A stretch of 64,000 bases of DNA, from assembly GCA_029817715.1 (NCBI GenBank), contig JARUPY010000566.1, positions 1 through 64,000 on the forward strand, read 5' to 3'. Below the pieces are notes generated by a model. That model saw only the letters and a list, made by a program, of their open reading frames with translations, was not told the DNA's origin and searched no databases. The stretch's first letter is position 1; the number at the start of each line of letters is the position of its first letter. Shown here piece by piece: positions 11,804 through 22,476 of the stretch. A program made the position numbers and the translations under genes. This stretch comes from Melastoma dodecandrum. Taxonomy: Eukaryota; Streptophyta; Magnoliopsida; Myrtales; Melastomataceae.

Positions 11804-14126
11804 CACTAGATGAGGGAAAATCTCTCGGAGAAGATCGGTTGAAGAAACAATTAAGCCGATCAACTTGTTCCTCAAAAACATAACCCCAACAGCAAAACCA
11901 TTAAATGAACATTCACCCCCATAAATCATCAACACAGTCAAACTTTCCTGTAAAAGCAAAACTGCCCCTACCACAATCCATCGACTCCGGTAATAAACAT
12001 ACCCTCCCTTGAGATCGCAATCCCGATCTATAGCAAAAACTCGCCAACTAAATCTTTCAATACCTATGCCCATTTTTTGCCGTGGAAATTAATTAGATGA
12101 AAACCATCGCAGCTAAATAGAACCATTATGCGGCTAAAAAAGATCAGGTGTATCCAACAAGCAAAGTGTATTACCGGCTATCACGGATGGGAGAAACAGA
12201 CGTGTAAACAACACAACCTCACTCTAAAGCAACCAAAATTTGCAGATAACAATCTCCAGGCAACTTTGCACCAACAGGCAAACGCAAGAACCCGCATCGC
12301 CTAATGTTTCCGGAAAACGAATGCCGTACGCCCATTACCGAATTCTGAGAGAGATCACAAAGGTTAACCACTAAAATCAGTCATTCATCTTCATCAAGAA
12401 AGACTGGACCTTCACCGGACCCAACAAACGAGAACCCAGAAGAGGGAAAATCACGCTAATCCCAGGACGAGTTGAATCATGCCCGCAACGCCATCATCCC
12501 CCAACGGAAGGTCCGGCGCCAAGGAGCTGGTATAAGAAGAAGAAGACGATGGGTCAAGACGTGAAGGGGCGGGGGAGTTCCTCTCTTTGGGTTCGGGCTA
12601 AGCATTTTATTACCAACACGTGAATTTCGTTTGGATTTTGTCTTTGCCTTTTTTCTTCTTTTTCTTTCTCCTAGTTTTCATTTAATTAGTGTATAATTAG
12701 TTCACAAGTCCGGTTGATGAAGTCTTGGGGATGAGATAAGTACGTTTGATCTATAAGAGATCAAGTTCCGTCTCGCTGTCTTGGCCGGACTGCTACATCC
12801 ATCCGACGGACGTGGTCAAAGTACCATCTGAGGAACACCAGGGATCGTTGAGGAACACCAGGGATCGGTTGTATCCCATGTGCCTACCTTTCCGGTTTAT
12901 GGGTTTGCTCGGTCCTCGTCTGTTAACTCAGTTGAATTAGTATGCTTATACCGAAAGGGAAGCTCCGGAACCTGGGCATGTACTCGTTATACGGCAAGAT
13001 CGGATCGCCGCCTATGGAACAGACGACAAACGCCCCCCCTAATCGATCTTTGTTAGGACGCCTAGCAGTAGACCTGAACAAAGATAGACAACAACCTACC
13101 GTCTCTCGCAAAGTCAACTGTCGGAAAGATAATTCGTCGTCTGCCGACCTCGGACTTAAAGATGTAGTTGCTGCATATTGAGAAGGAAAGAATTGTAGGC
13201 AAGCAAGCTCAAGAGCATCCACGGCAGAGGTCACGAACCTTCTGCCCATATTCCATGTCAATTCGAGGAGCTAAGTCAAGTTGGAAGATAGTTTTGATCG
13301 ATCATGTACCCCATGACGCCCCTTTGTTCGACGTCGGAAGTCATAAAACATATAGGGGGGGGGGAAATAGAAATACAGACAAGCTTTTTTCGGGGGGGGG
13401 GGAAAGGGGGCCCTAGCATCCGCGTTAAGCCCCTTATCGACAGTACCAGGATGAAGCAAACAGCAGCCCCTACGGCGAATTCCGACACCAAATCAGTTAT
13501 CCATTGCGGGGGCGCGTGAAACCCTGCATTCCGCAGTACGCGGCTCGCCCTGTGATGGGTGAGAGGTTCATCGCCATTTCGACATTCCTAAACGTCGAAA
13601 CTTCGAAAACAATAGTTATATGCTGGTATAAAACTATAGCGGAAAAATTTTTCGACTAAAAATTTATTATACTAATCACGTTTGTATTGTTTAGGACAAC
13701 TTGATAAGAAGAAAGGACGGAGTTGACTAATCTTTAGTTACAAATTCGGTTAATGTAAAAAATAAATTAATGTTTTTTTTATTGGTCTAATAATTTAATT
13801 ACTGATTTTGACCAGAAATTATATTGGGAAAAAAAAAAAAAAAGATCCTTAAAACATCTGATATGAAAATCTCCGTAATCAGGACGCAGGCGTATGACGA
13901 TCTCAAAAACGTAATATTATTTTTCAAAGCAGATTAATTAAATTGAATATTACCATAACATATAGATTGAATTCTGCTTCAATGCCTTCGTCCCTCTATC
14001 GTACAAAATATCACACCTTGAGACTCCCGCTGAATCCCATACTCAACAAGAAGGAGTTGGTCGTGGTGGTTCTTTAGCATTCTCCGTCTCGGTCGATTAT
14101 CAGGCAGCGAGAGGCGGAGGGGAAGA
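11804..14126. other. Intergenic with one unidentified coding-like relic near 12.9-13.5 kb
   Basis: Most of this shows nothing. Between about 12930 and 13520 the minus strand has long open frames in more than one register. One reads WITDLVSEFAVGAAVCF then ILVLSIRGLTRM, a hydrophobic, membrane-like stretch. Another reads RFVTSAVDALELACLQFFPS. The two are separated by G/C homopolymers (13357-13364, 13392-13401). It may be another frameshifted gene, but I do not recognise the family. Confidence 0.3.
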
Positions 14127-16126
14127 ATGGCGGGGAGGAGGGCGCGGTGATAGCGATCGTGGACGGGGCGCCAGACTCAAGATGAGCCCATCTTTACGAA
14201 ATACGGTGATTCACCGGATATTTCCATCATGGCATCAGCCCCCTGCGTCCCCCTCGCCTCCCCCACGATAAGATCTCGGGGGTTCCCTCTCTCGGCTACG
14301 ATGATCTCGGTGTTTCCGGTCATCAAATCTGTTACTCCCTCGTTGTGGATCCGTTGGAAAAAGGGTTATATTGAAAATCGAATTCGTCTCGAGTGATGGC
14401 ATTGTGGATTTGTTATAGATTTGCTAATTGTTTGTAGAGTTGATTGTGTGACTAAATCCCATAATGGAACGATTTCCTGCAGTGTAAGGAGTTCATTCCC
14501 TTAACAAAAAGGAGTGTTTAACAGGAAGGAAGCAGGATGCACCTCCACGAGACCGACTACTGCAAAATACGAATGAGACCAGAGCGTCCTCACATCCTCT
14601 ATCACGTCCTCTAAGATATGTTAACTTCGCGCAGCCCGATCCTCACTGACACTTTGCCTGAGCCGTCCACGTCAAGACCGTTGACCAGGAAGAAAAGGGA
14701 TCGCTAACAAGGCCAGCATACACCTGGGATTCCCATCAGACATTTCTTCATTGGGCGGGGCCTTGAACCGCCTGTGCAGCTCAACATCGTTCATGGCTCA
14801 TCATCGGACCGCATACTCCTCGGAGTCTGGGCAATTGGGTTTCGGGAACCAATGTAAGCAGTGGCCACTGCATATGGGATTTGTTATACTTTAGTGGGTC
14901 ACTAATACTCGTTGTCTGTAGGCCAAAGTTACCGCTTTATCTGTCAGAGATTGCTCCAGCGTAAGATTCCGGGGTGCGGTGATCGAACCCAATTATTCCA
15001 ACTGACGAACCTGTCTGGTAGTACTTGTCCCGTCGGGCACTCATTAACTATGGCACCCAGATAGATCCACCACCCGTGGGGATGGAGGCTGTCGCTCGGC
15101 CGTTGCCACGGATCTCCAGCCACACCTGATGTTCGGTTGGTGGACTCTTCCTCCCCGAGACACGTCACCTAACAGTTTGATCGAGCAGGGTCGTTTGGAG
15201 GAAGGGAGGAGGGTGCTCGAGAAGATCCGTGGGACGAAGAACGTGCAGGCGGAGCTCGATGTACCTTATTGAGGCTAGTCAGGCTGCGCAGGTCATAAAG
15301 CATCCGTTTAGGAATCTCCTCCAGAGAAAAGAACCGGCCCCAGTTGATCAATGGGGCCCTTGGGATCCCCGCGTTCCAGCCGCTCCACCGGGAACACCTC
15401 TATTCTGTTCTACGCCCCTGTCTTGCTCCAGAGCCTTGGGTTCGGTTCAGACGCTTCTCTGTATGGTTCAATAATCACGAACTCGGCCCTCGTCATTGCG
15501 CCCTTCATCTCGATGGCCAGGGTGGATAAGTTCGGCAGGCGGGCCTTCTTCCTCGAAGCTGGCGCCGAGATGATCCTCTGCATGGTACGGACTCAAGAAC
15601 TCTTCCATTTTTTTTCTCGAAAAAACCGCCGGCACTCATGACTGTTCTCATGGAACTTCACCCTTGATGATCTCAGGTAGCAGTCGCGATAACGCTGGCA
15701 CTGAAGTTCGGGGACGGGGAGGCCCTATCGAAGGGAATCGGGATCTTCCTAGTGATCGTGTTCTTCGTATTCGTGCTAGCGTATTGGGCGATCTGGGGCA
15801 CCGCACGGGTGGCTCGTACCGAGTGAGCTGTTCCCCCTCGAGACGAGGTCAGCCGGGCAGAGCATGGTGGTGTGCGTTAACATGATCTTCACTGCCCTCA
15901 TCGCGCAGTGCTTCCTGGTGTCGCTCTGCCACCTTAAGTATGGCATATTCCTCCTTGTTCGCGGCGCTGATTGTGGGTAATGAGCAGCTTCGTGTACTTT
16001 CTGTTGCCGGAGACGAAGCAGGTCCCGATCGAGGAAGTCTACCTCCTATGGCGGGACCACTGGCTGTGGAAGCATTACGTGGACGACGACGACGATGAAC
16101 GCGATGTTCCCGCGAGGAGAGTCTGA
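14127..16126 (+). pseudogene. STP14-like sugar/H+ symporter, frameshifted pseudogene
   Basis: STP proteins are 12-helix MFS hexose/H+ symporters of the plasma membrane. Readable blocks in order: MAG start; AHLYEIR and FTGYF; SLGYDDLGVSG (exon 1, to about 14360); MHLHETDYCKY; LGGALN; DRILLGV and GFGNQ; intron about 14855-14922; [151 protein letters not shown]; and an acidic tail [18 protein letters not shown]. These jump among all three frames with several in-frame stops (for example about 14138 and 15272). The number of indels excludes a working transporter. Confidence 0.87.
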
Positions 16127-16478
16127 TCAGTAACATAGCCCATGTAGCCACAACAAAGATGTTTGCTAGAACTTACGTTATTCAGAGGGAGTAATATTAG
16201 AACCATTTCATTCTAATAGCCAATAAAAAAAAATCTTTCACTTAATTTCTTTTAAATTATAGATAATCGGATTAATCCTAACGGGCTAAAATATATATTT
16301 TTACTTTTTTAATTAATTAGGATAAAAATGTCTTCTACGTTTTGGTTTAACCCTTCCCACTGTGATTCCAGAATTGTTTAATATATTTTTATTAATATTA
16401 TGTTCATGTTCTCAAAAGGGTGATTTATTAATATTTACTTTACGTTCTAAAGCAATTTGAGTCGTTTATGCAAAGTGC
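16127..16478. other. AT-rich spacer
   Basis: Downstream flank of the sugar-transporter relic up to the target duplication of the foldback element. No gene or repeat was recognised. Confidence 0.4.
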
Positions 16479-16489
16479 CCTGCGCGCTT
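16479..16489 (+). repeat. 11-bp target-site duplication (left)
   Basis: CCTGCGCGCTT, repeated exactly and in the same orientation at 17475-17485. It directly flanks the foldback element. Confidence 0.75.
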
Positions 16490-17474
16490 GAGTTTTGTAC
16501 GGAAATACGATTAATTTTAAAAAAAATTTGCGAAATACGGTTTTAATTTCGTAAAATACGGTTTTACCGTCGATTGGGCGCGTTTTGAAAACGCGTCCTC
16601 CGATTTATAAAGAGGACGCGATTTCAAAACGCGCCCCCGGCGTGCCAAAGGAAGGGGCGGGTTTTGAAAACCCGTCCCTATGCGAGATGGGAAAATGACA
16701 GGAGGGCGCGGGTCTCAAAACGCGCTCTCATGCCAGGGGCGGGTTTAAACCCGCCCCTTAGACACTTGGAGAAAATTCTCCCAAGTATCGGAATGACGGG
16801 TGGGGAGAAAGGGGTTGAGAGGGGGGGCGGGTTTTAGGGGGGTTGAGGGGGGGCGGGTTTTGAAAACCCGCCCCTTGAGGGGAGGGGCGGGTCTTCAAAA
16901 CCCGCCCCTTGAGGGGGGTTGAGGGGGGGAGGTTCTTCAAAACCCGCTCATCCCCTTGAGGGGGGTTGAAGGGGGGGGCGGGTTTTGAAGACCCAGACCC
17001 CCCTCAAACCCCTCAAGGGGCGGGTTTTGAAGACCGACCCCCCTCAAACCCCTCAAAGGGCGGGTTTTAAAACCCGCCCCCCCTCAACCCCCCTCAAGGG
17101 GCGGGTTTAAACCCGCCCCCCCTCAACCCCTTCTCCCCACCCGTCATTCCGATACTTGGGAGAATTTTCTCCGAGTGTCTAAGGGGCGGGTTTTGAAAAA
17201 CCCGCCCATGAGGGCGCGTTTTGAGACCGCGCCCTCATGCCCATTTTCCCATCTCGCATAGGGGCGGGTTTTGAAAAGGGTTTAGGGTTTAGGGTTTTGA
17301 AAACCCGCCCCTTCCTTTGGCACGCCGGGGGCGCGTTTTGAAAACGCGTCCTCTTTATAAATCGGAGGACGCGTTTTCAAAACGCGCCCCATCGACGGTA
17401 AAACCGTATTTTACGAAACTGAGACCGTATTTTGTAAAATTTTTTTAAAACTAACCGTATTTTCGTACAAACCT
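16490..17474. mobile_element. Foldback (giant hairpin) MULE-type element, 985 bp
   Basis: The two halves are long imperfect inverted copies of each other, with the axis near 16980. The ends are GAGTTTTGTACGGAAATACG on the left and AGGTTTGTACGAAAATACG on the right, read inwards. Each arm is itself built of small palindromes of the GGGCGGGTTTTGAAAACCCG and GGGCGCGTTTTGAAAACGCG type, spaced by conserved linkers such as GAAGGGGCGGG and AATGACGGGTGGGGAG. No coding capacity is seen. The exact 11-bp direct repeats outside the ends fit Mutator-type insertion. Transcription would give a self-complementary RNA about 480 bp long in the stem. The related tips at 42527, 53153 and 57885 suggest a local family. 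Confidence 0.8.
17278..17298 (+). repeat. Interstitial telomere-type tract
   Basis: Between 2 and 3 units of the plant telomere repeat TTTAGGG lie inside the right arm of the foldback, interrupting one of its GGTTTTGAAAACC palindromes. The matching position in the left arm (about 16655-16675) lacks it, so it was gained after the arms formed. Confidence 0.75.
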
Positions 17475-17485
17475 CCTGCGCGCTT
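17475..17485 (+). repeat. 11-bp target-site duplication (right)
   Basis: Exact copy of 16479-16489, abutting the right end of the foldback element. Confidence 0.75.
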
Positions 17486-18030
17486 TAACAATTTTACCTT
17501 AACATGAGCAACACGTTATAAGCATGTAAAAGTGGTTAAAATATTGTAAAGTATAAAATTATTTTAACTCATTAAAAGTATAATTTAATCGTGACCGTTA
17601 CCCGTACGGAGGTTTGTCTAAGTAATTTGATTCAATTCCTTAAAAAAAAATCGAATAATTTTAGCCACACAAATGAATCAACACCAAACACATAGGGGGC
17701 GTGTACTTTATCATTGATTAAGGATAGATTATGTACCAACAAACCCCACCCTAATCATCGATCTGGGTATCAAATATATATATTTTTTTAATCCCAATCG
17801 GATGGATACCAGTGGTAAGGGATTCATTTTGGATATTAAAATTTCGAATTCTCAGACGCTGTGAAACCTAACTTTAATGGGCCTGAGCAGCCGGCAAAAC
17901 CTTTTAAACCCATCGAGTAACTTCTAGTTGTAAATAAATATATCTCAAAAAAGTTACAAAATGAAAAAGTGATAGTCAAAAGAGAGTAGTTATTTAATCA
18001 CATCATTACCCCCCCAAGGTAAATCATAAC
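17486..18030. other. AT-rich spacer between two transposons
   Basis: No open frame or repeat was recognised. It lies between the foldback element and the 9.9-kb MULE. Confidence 0.4.
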
Positions 18031-18039
18031 GCAGCAATA
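18031..18039 (+). repeat. 9-bp target-site duplication of the MULE (left)
   Basis: GCAGCAATA here and GCAGCAATC at 27947-27955, eight of nine bases identical. This is the size expected for Mutator-like elements. Confidence 0.65.
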
Positions 18040-19296
18040 GATAAGGGGCTAACGTTACGTGCACGTAACGTTACGTATTTTACTAAATTTCATCAATCGG
18101 TTAGTAAAATTTACTTAAATTTTTTAGTAAATTTTACTAAACAGTGACATTTTTTTTAGTAAAATCGTTAGTAATCGGATAACTAACGGGGTTAGTAAAT
18201 TTCATTAGTAATTTACTAACCCCGTTAGTATCCGATTACTAACGTTAACTAACCCCGTTAGGTACCGGATTACGAACGTTACTAACCCCGTTAGTATCCG
18301 ATTACTAACGATTTTACGAATGAAGACCGATTTTTTAGTAAAAACGTTAGTAATCGAATACTAACAGGGTTAGTAACGTTCGTAATCCGGTACTAACAAG
18401 GTTATTAACGTTAGTAATCGGATACTAACGGGGTTAGTAAATTTCATTAGTAATTTACTAACCCCGTTAGTATCCGATTACTAACGATACTAACCCCGTT
18501 AGTATCCGATTACTAACGTTACTTAACCCCGTTAGTATCGGATTACTAACGTTTTTACTAAAATTGTTAGTAATCAAATACTGTAACGGGGTTAGTAACG
18601 TTAGTAATCGGATACTAACGGGGTTAGTAACGTTAGTAATCCGATACTAACGGGGTTAGTAACGTTAGTTATCGGAATACTAACGTGTTAGTATCGTTAG
18701 TAATCAGATACTAACGGGGTTAGTATCGTTAGTAATCGGTTACTAACGGGGTTAGTAATGTTAGTAATCCGAGTAGTAACGGGGTTAGTAACGTTAGTAA
18801 TCCGATACTAACGGGGTTAGTAAATTTGTAACGAATTTTACTAACCCCGTTAGTATCCGATTACTAACAATTTGTCTAAAAAGTCACTGTTCATGTATAG
18901 TAAAAAATTAGTAATTGTATTCGTAAAACTGCGAAAGTTTTAGTAATCATTTACTAACATTTGGTTAAGATTTAATAAATTACTGTTCAAATTTAGTAAA
19001 ATTGTTAGTAAATGTCCGCTAGGTTTAGTAACGCGTTTACTAAATAGTTTAGTAATTTACTAAACGTAACAGTGAACTCCGAACCTAATTAGTAACCTTT
19101 GGCCGATGTGAAATTACGTAAATGCCCCGTTCGTTTTTTACTAAAGGTTTTACTAACCTAGGTACTAACGTTTTGCGTTGGCGGGAGTCGTTGGCATCCG
19201 TCGTCCTCCCCGTGCGTGCCTCCCCTCCGACCGCATTCTCTCGGCGTCCCCTCCGAGAAGTTTTCCTCTGACCGTCCCCTATCGAGCACATTCCTA
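18040..19296 (+). repeat. Left TIR of the MULE
   Basis: The first part (18040-18900) is built from many copies of a roughly 32-bp unit with core GTTAGTATCCGATTACTAAC, in alternating orientations. The unit pairs with itself as well as with the other TIR. The inner part (about 19150-19296) is C-rich with repeated CCCTCCGACCG words and leads into the transposase start. The tip holds the palindrome CGTTACGTGCACGTAACG. Confidence 0.85.
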
Positions 19297-19394
19297 TTAC
19301 CGGCGTTCCCTCCGAGAAGTTTCCCTCCGACCGCATTCCTCTCGACGGTGCTCGCACTCTCGGCGGTGCTGCAGTTGCCTCATTCGGAGGAAGC

Positions 19395-22152
19395 ATGAGT
19401 AACGTAGTAGGAGATGCGGGGTGTCTCGAAGGCGGATGCACCAGCCGTGGTTGTTATGGAGGATGCAGCAGCTGTGACAACGGTTGTGATCTGTCGGATT
19501 TTCCAGTGAAGGATGTTTGGCAACTCCTCGATCCGAATACGGCGACGGTTGTTGCTGAGAGGAAGATCCGCCGGTGTGGAAGTTATTCTGCCGGCTGTTG
19601 GGGTAAAGTAAAAGTTGTTATGTTTTGATTTCGATGGGAAGTTAATGCCGTAGTGAAGTGTGCTGCCTGCCATTCCCAATGTGTTAGTGAAGTTAGATGC
19701 GAAATTCACAGGTTCTGCAAGTGTTGACACTGAATGCTGCTAAACGAATGATCTGGATCAGCATTGGCTCATAGCAATTTCTATTACCTTTGATTTTTTT
19801 GCAGCCTCTAAATGACGAACAAGATGTGTGCATATGTTCGAATGAGTTGGTGGATACATTCAACCTAGGATGCAAGGGTGTCGAGTCGCATTCCACTCTT
19901 GAAGAAATGGAATTTGTCTTCAACCAAGAGCACGCAACATTCGGTAAATGCTTTCTTACCTTCATGCATATATTTACTTGATTTGCAGCCAAGTGTTTGG
20001 GAATACTAAATGCAGTATCTGTCCCTTAATTTACGGTATGTGTGTGCAGGTGAGAAGGATACAAATGACTTCCTCAATATACTTAGGGATATGAATGAAG
20101 ATCAGTTGATGAATATGTCATTTCGTACTGATGAAGAAGTTGAAGAGTTAATTAAAATGTACGCAACTGTGCATGGATTTTCAATTAGGAAAAGGGATCG
20201 TCCGAAGGTGAGAAATGGAGAATGTGTCATAAGAAAGTGGGTTTGCTCAAGGGAAGGTGTATGTTTCTGATTCAGCTATGTTGACGGCCAATAGTCGGGG
20301 TGAGGGCGTCTATGAGGACATCTTGCAACTGTTTCTTCAAAGCTAGAGTTGACGAGACTGGAGAATGGAAGTTTGTAGCTCTTCAGTTGAAGCAACAATC
20401 ATGAAATGGTGAGTAACTGGCTGTCTTATTTCATGCGAGAAAGGCGGAAACATTTCAGACGGAAGATATGACATTTATAACCCGAATGCTTGATGTTGGG
20501 TTTAGACAGTGTGATATTATGCGGCTACTTGTACACGTATCTGGTGGACATCCGCGTGTTGGTTTCTTAATGAAAGACCTCAATAACAGGAAGCTTAAGG
20601 AAGACTCAGTCGGGAGTACTGGCGGTTGTGATTCTGTGCTAGCATATCTTCTTTGTAGGAGAAATAGCGACACGGGTATGGCCTTTTACACATTTGTCGA
20701 GTAGAATGAAGTGAGTCGCATATATTGGGCGGGACAGTACTTCAATAGCTGATTACCAAATTTTTGGTGATGTCGTGGCTTTCGACTCTACTTTTAAGAC
20801 TAACAAATATGGAATGCAAATGGTCATCATCGTGGGTGTGATTCATCATCATCAGACAACCGTATTTGGGGCTGCCTTAATGGCTTCTGAAACCATTGCT
20901 GATTATACTTGGCTATTGCAGACTCATACATTGGTTATGGGAGGAAAACACCCGATAAGTGTTGTAACTGACGCCGACAAGGCGATGATTGCTTCCGTAA
21001 GAGAAGTGTGGCCAACTGCTAGGCACAGGTTATGCCTTTGGCATTTCAGCAAGAACATTATGCGCCGTGTACAGGATGCAGGCATGCGACGACGTATATC
21101 CTCTTTCATGTATAACAGTAGACCATCCGAAGATGTTGAAGAAGAGTGGAATTCTTTAATGACACATACAGGTACGATAAGTACCAGATGGCTACAACAG
21201 ATTTATGATTGCAGACATATGTGGTGGCAAACGTATCTTCATGGGACATTTTTTGGGCGGAGCTTAGAAGCACTCAACGGTGCGAAAGGATGCACCGATA
21301 TATGAAGGAATATGTGAATGTAAATCATAAGCTTTATGATTTCGTACACAATTTTGAGCGTGCAGTTGAAGATATTCGTTCACAAGGAATATGAGGAGGA
21401 CTTCAAGTCATCTCAGAAATCTTTAAGGTGTATTACCATGCTGCGCCGACTTGAGAAGGATGGGCGGCGCATATATATAATGAAGTCTTTTCGTAAGGTT
21501 CAGGCTGAGATAAAGAAGGAATCAAAATTTATGTAGAAGAAGTACTAGACGGAAACATTGCCATGGTGTACACTCTGTCGTGTTATGATGGTGAGACAAC
21601 GGTGCGTGCAATGTACATTCCGCGAAGTCTTCCATCCAATTGAGCTGCAGTTGCTTACATTTTGAGACATTTGATTTTCCATGTTCCCACCTATTCCACG
21701 TTGCCAAAATAGAAGGGTTCTTGTCCATACCTAGTCATCTGGTAAAGCAAAGGTGGACAATGGACGCCAAGAAAACAAGTGATGCTCTATTTTCACACCA
21801 GGATAATAGTGTGAACGTTGATGATTTGCGCCAGGGTATATTGATGACATCTTGCAGACGTATGTGCTTCTTGGCAGGAAAATCGGACAACTCATTCCGT
21901 AAATTGCGGAAACAAATTGAAAGTTGGACGGCGGAGTTGGAGCTTAGTTGCGGTGATGATGAAGGTAAGAAGACAGATGATGATGGCAAAGAGTATGTTT
22001 TTACCTCATCCAAAATGCGCAGTGTTTTCGGCAATCCTCGATCTCCTAAACAATATGGTGTCAACAACTTTTGTGATGTCAATCCGCGTAGTGAAGGTAC
22101 ATCGGAGCAGATTTGTAATGATAACTCTGTGTTTGGTGTGTGGAATATGTAA
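19395..22152 (+). pseudogene. FAR1-type MULE transposase, multi-exon, frame-broken
   Basis: This gene would encode the enzyme that cuts and rejoins the element's ends. Readable parts: exon 1 from 19395 (Cys-rich start); exon 2, 19805-19943; exon 3 from 20050 with a FAR1-like DNA-binding region (EEVEELIKMYATVHGFSIRK, then VIRKWVCSREG); RTSCNCFFKARVDETGEWKF; and the DDE core with AFDSTFKTNKYG, VVTDADKAM, LCLWHFSKNI and, one frame over, QRCERMHRYMKEYV supplying the expected Glu. The C-terminal SWIM zinc finger is CSCLHFETFDFPCSHLFHV at about 21645-21700. Frame changes occur near 20262, 20290, 20700, 21250, 21390 and 21640. The catalytic residues are all still visible, so the decay is recent. The start is the Met just inside the TIR. 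Confidence 0.82.
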
Positions 22153-22310
22153 TCTTGAAATTCATCCCTTTTCATTGAATCAGTGATGAAAGTATTACAT
22201 CAATCTGGCATGACATCCCCTGTTTTTACAAAAATTATATCCCCTGCTGGAAACAAAATGCATGCCCCTAGTTATATATAAATGCATGCCTATGGTTACA
22301 AGTCATCCCC

Positions 22311-22358
22311 GGAAGCGGCCTACGTTACGGTTACGTAACGTAACGTTAGCCGCTTCGG
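22311..22358. repeat. Head-to-head copy of the MULE tips in the centre of the element
   Basis: This 48-bp imperfect palindrome opens with GGAAGCGGCCTACGTTACG and closes with CGTAACGTTAGCCGCTTC. These match the outer ends of the two TIRs. It lies between the converging 3' ends of the transposase and the Ulp1 gene, 155 bp after one stop and 120 bp from the other. Confidence 0.7.
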
Positions 22359-22476
22359 AATGTGCCCACATATGAACTACATTTCCACGTAATCTACAAG
22401 GATATACGACCTAACAGCTTTGTACAGCGGACCCAAATCAAAAAATGAAGGTGCATCTGCGTTCGCTGAGTAGTTG

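Noticed and set aside
16490..17474. CRISPR-like or satellite array
   Set aside because: The repeated words are mirror-image palindromes within two inverted arms, without regular spacers or tandem periodicity.
19395..19628. Cys-rich peptide (about 78 residues) that could be a defensin or metallothionein
   Set aside because: It sits just inside the MULE TIR, leads by a plausible splice into the transposase exons, and the Cys spacing matches no known peptide family.
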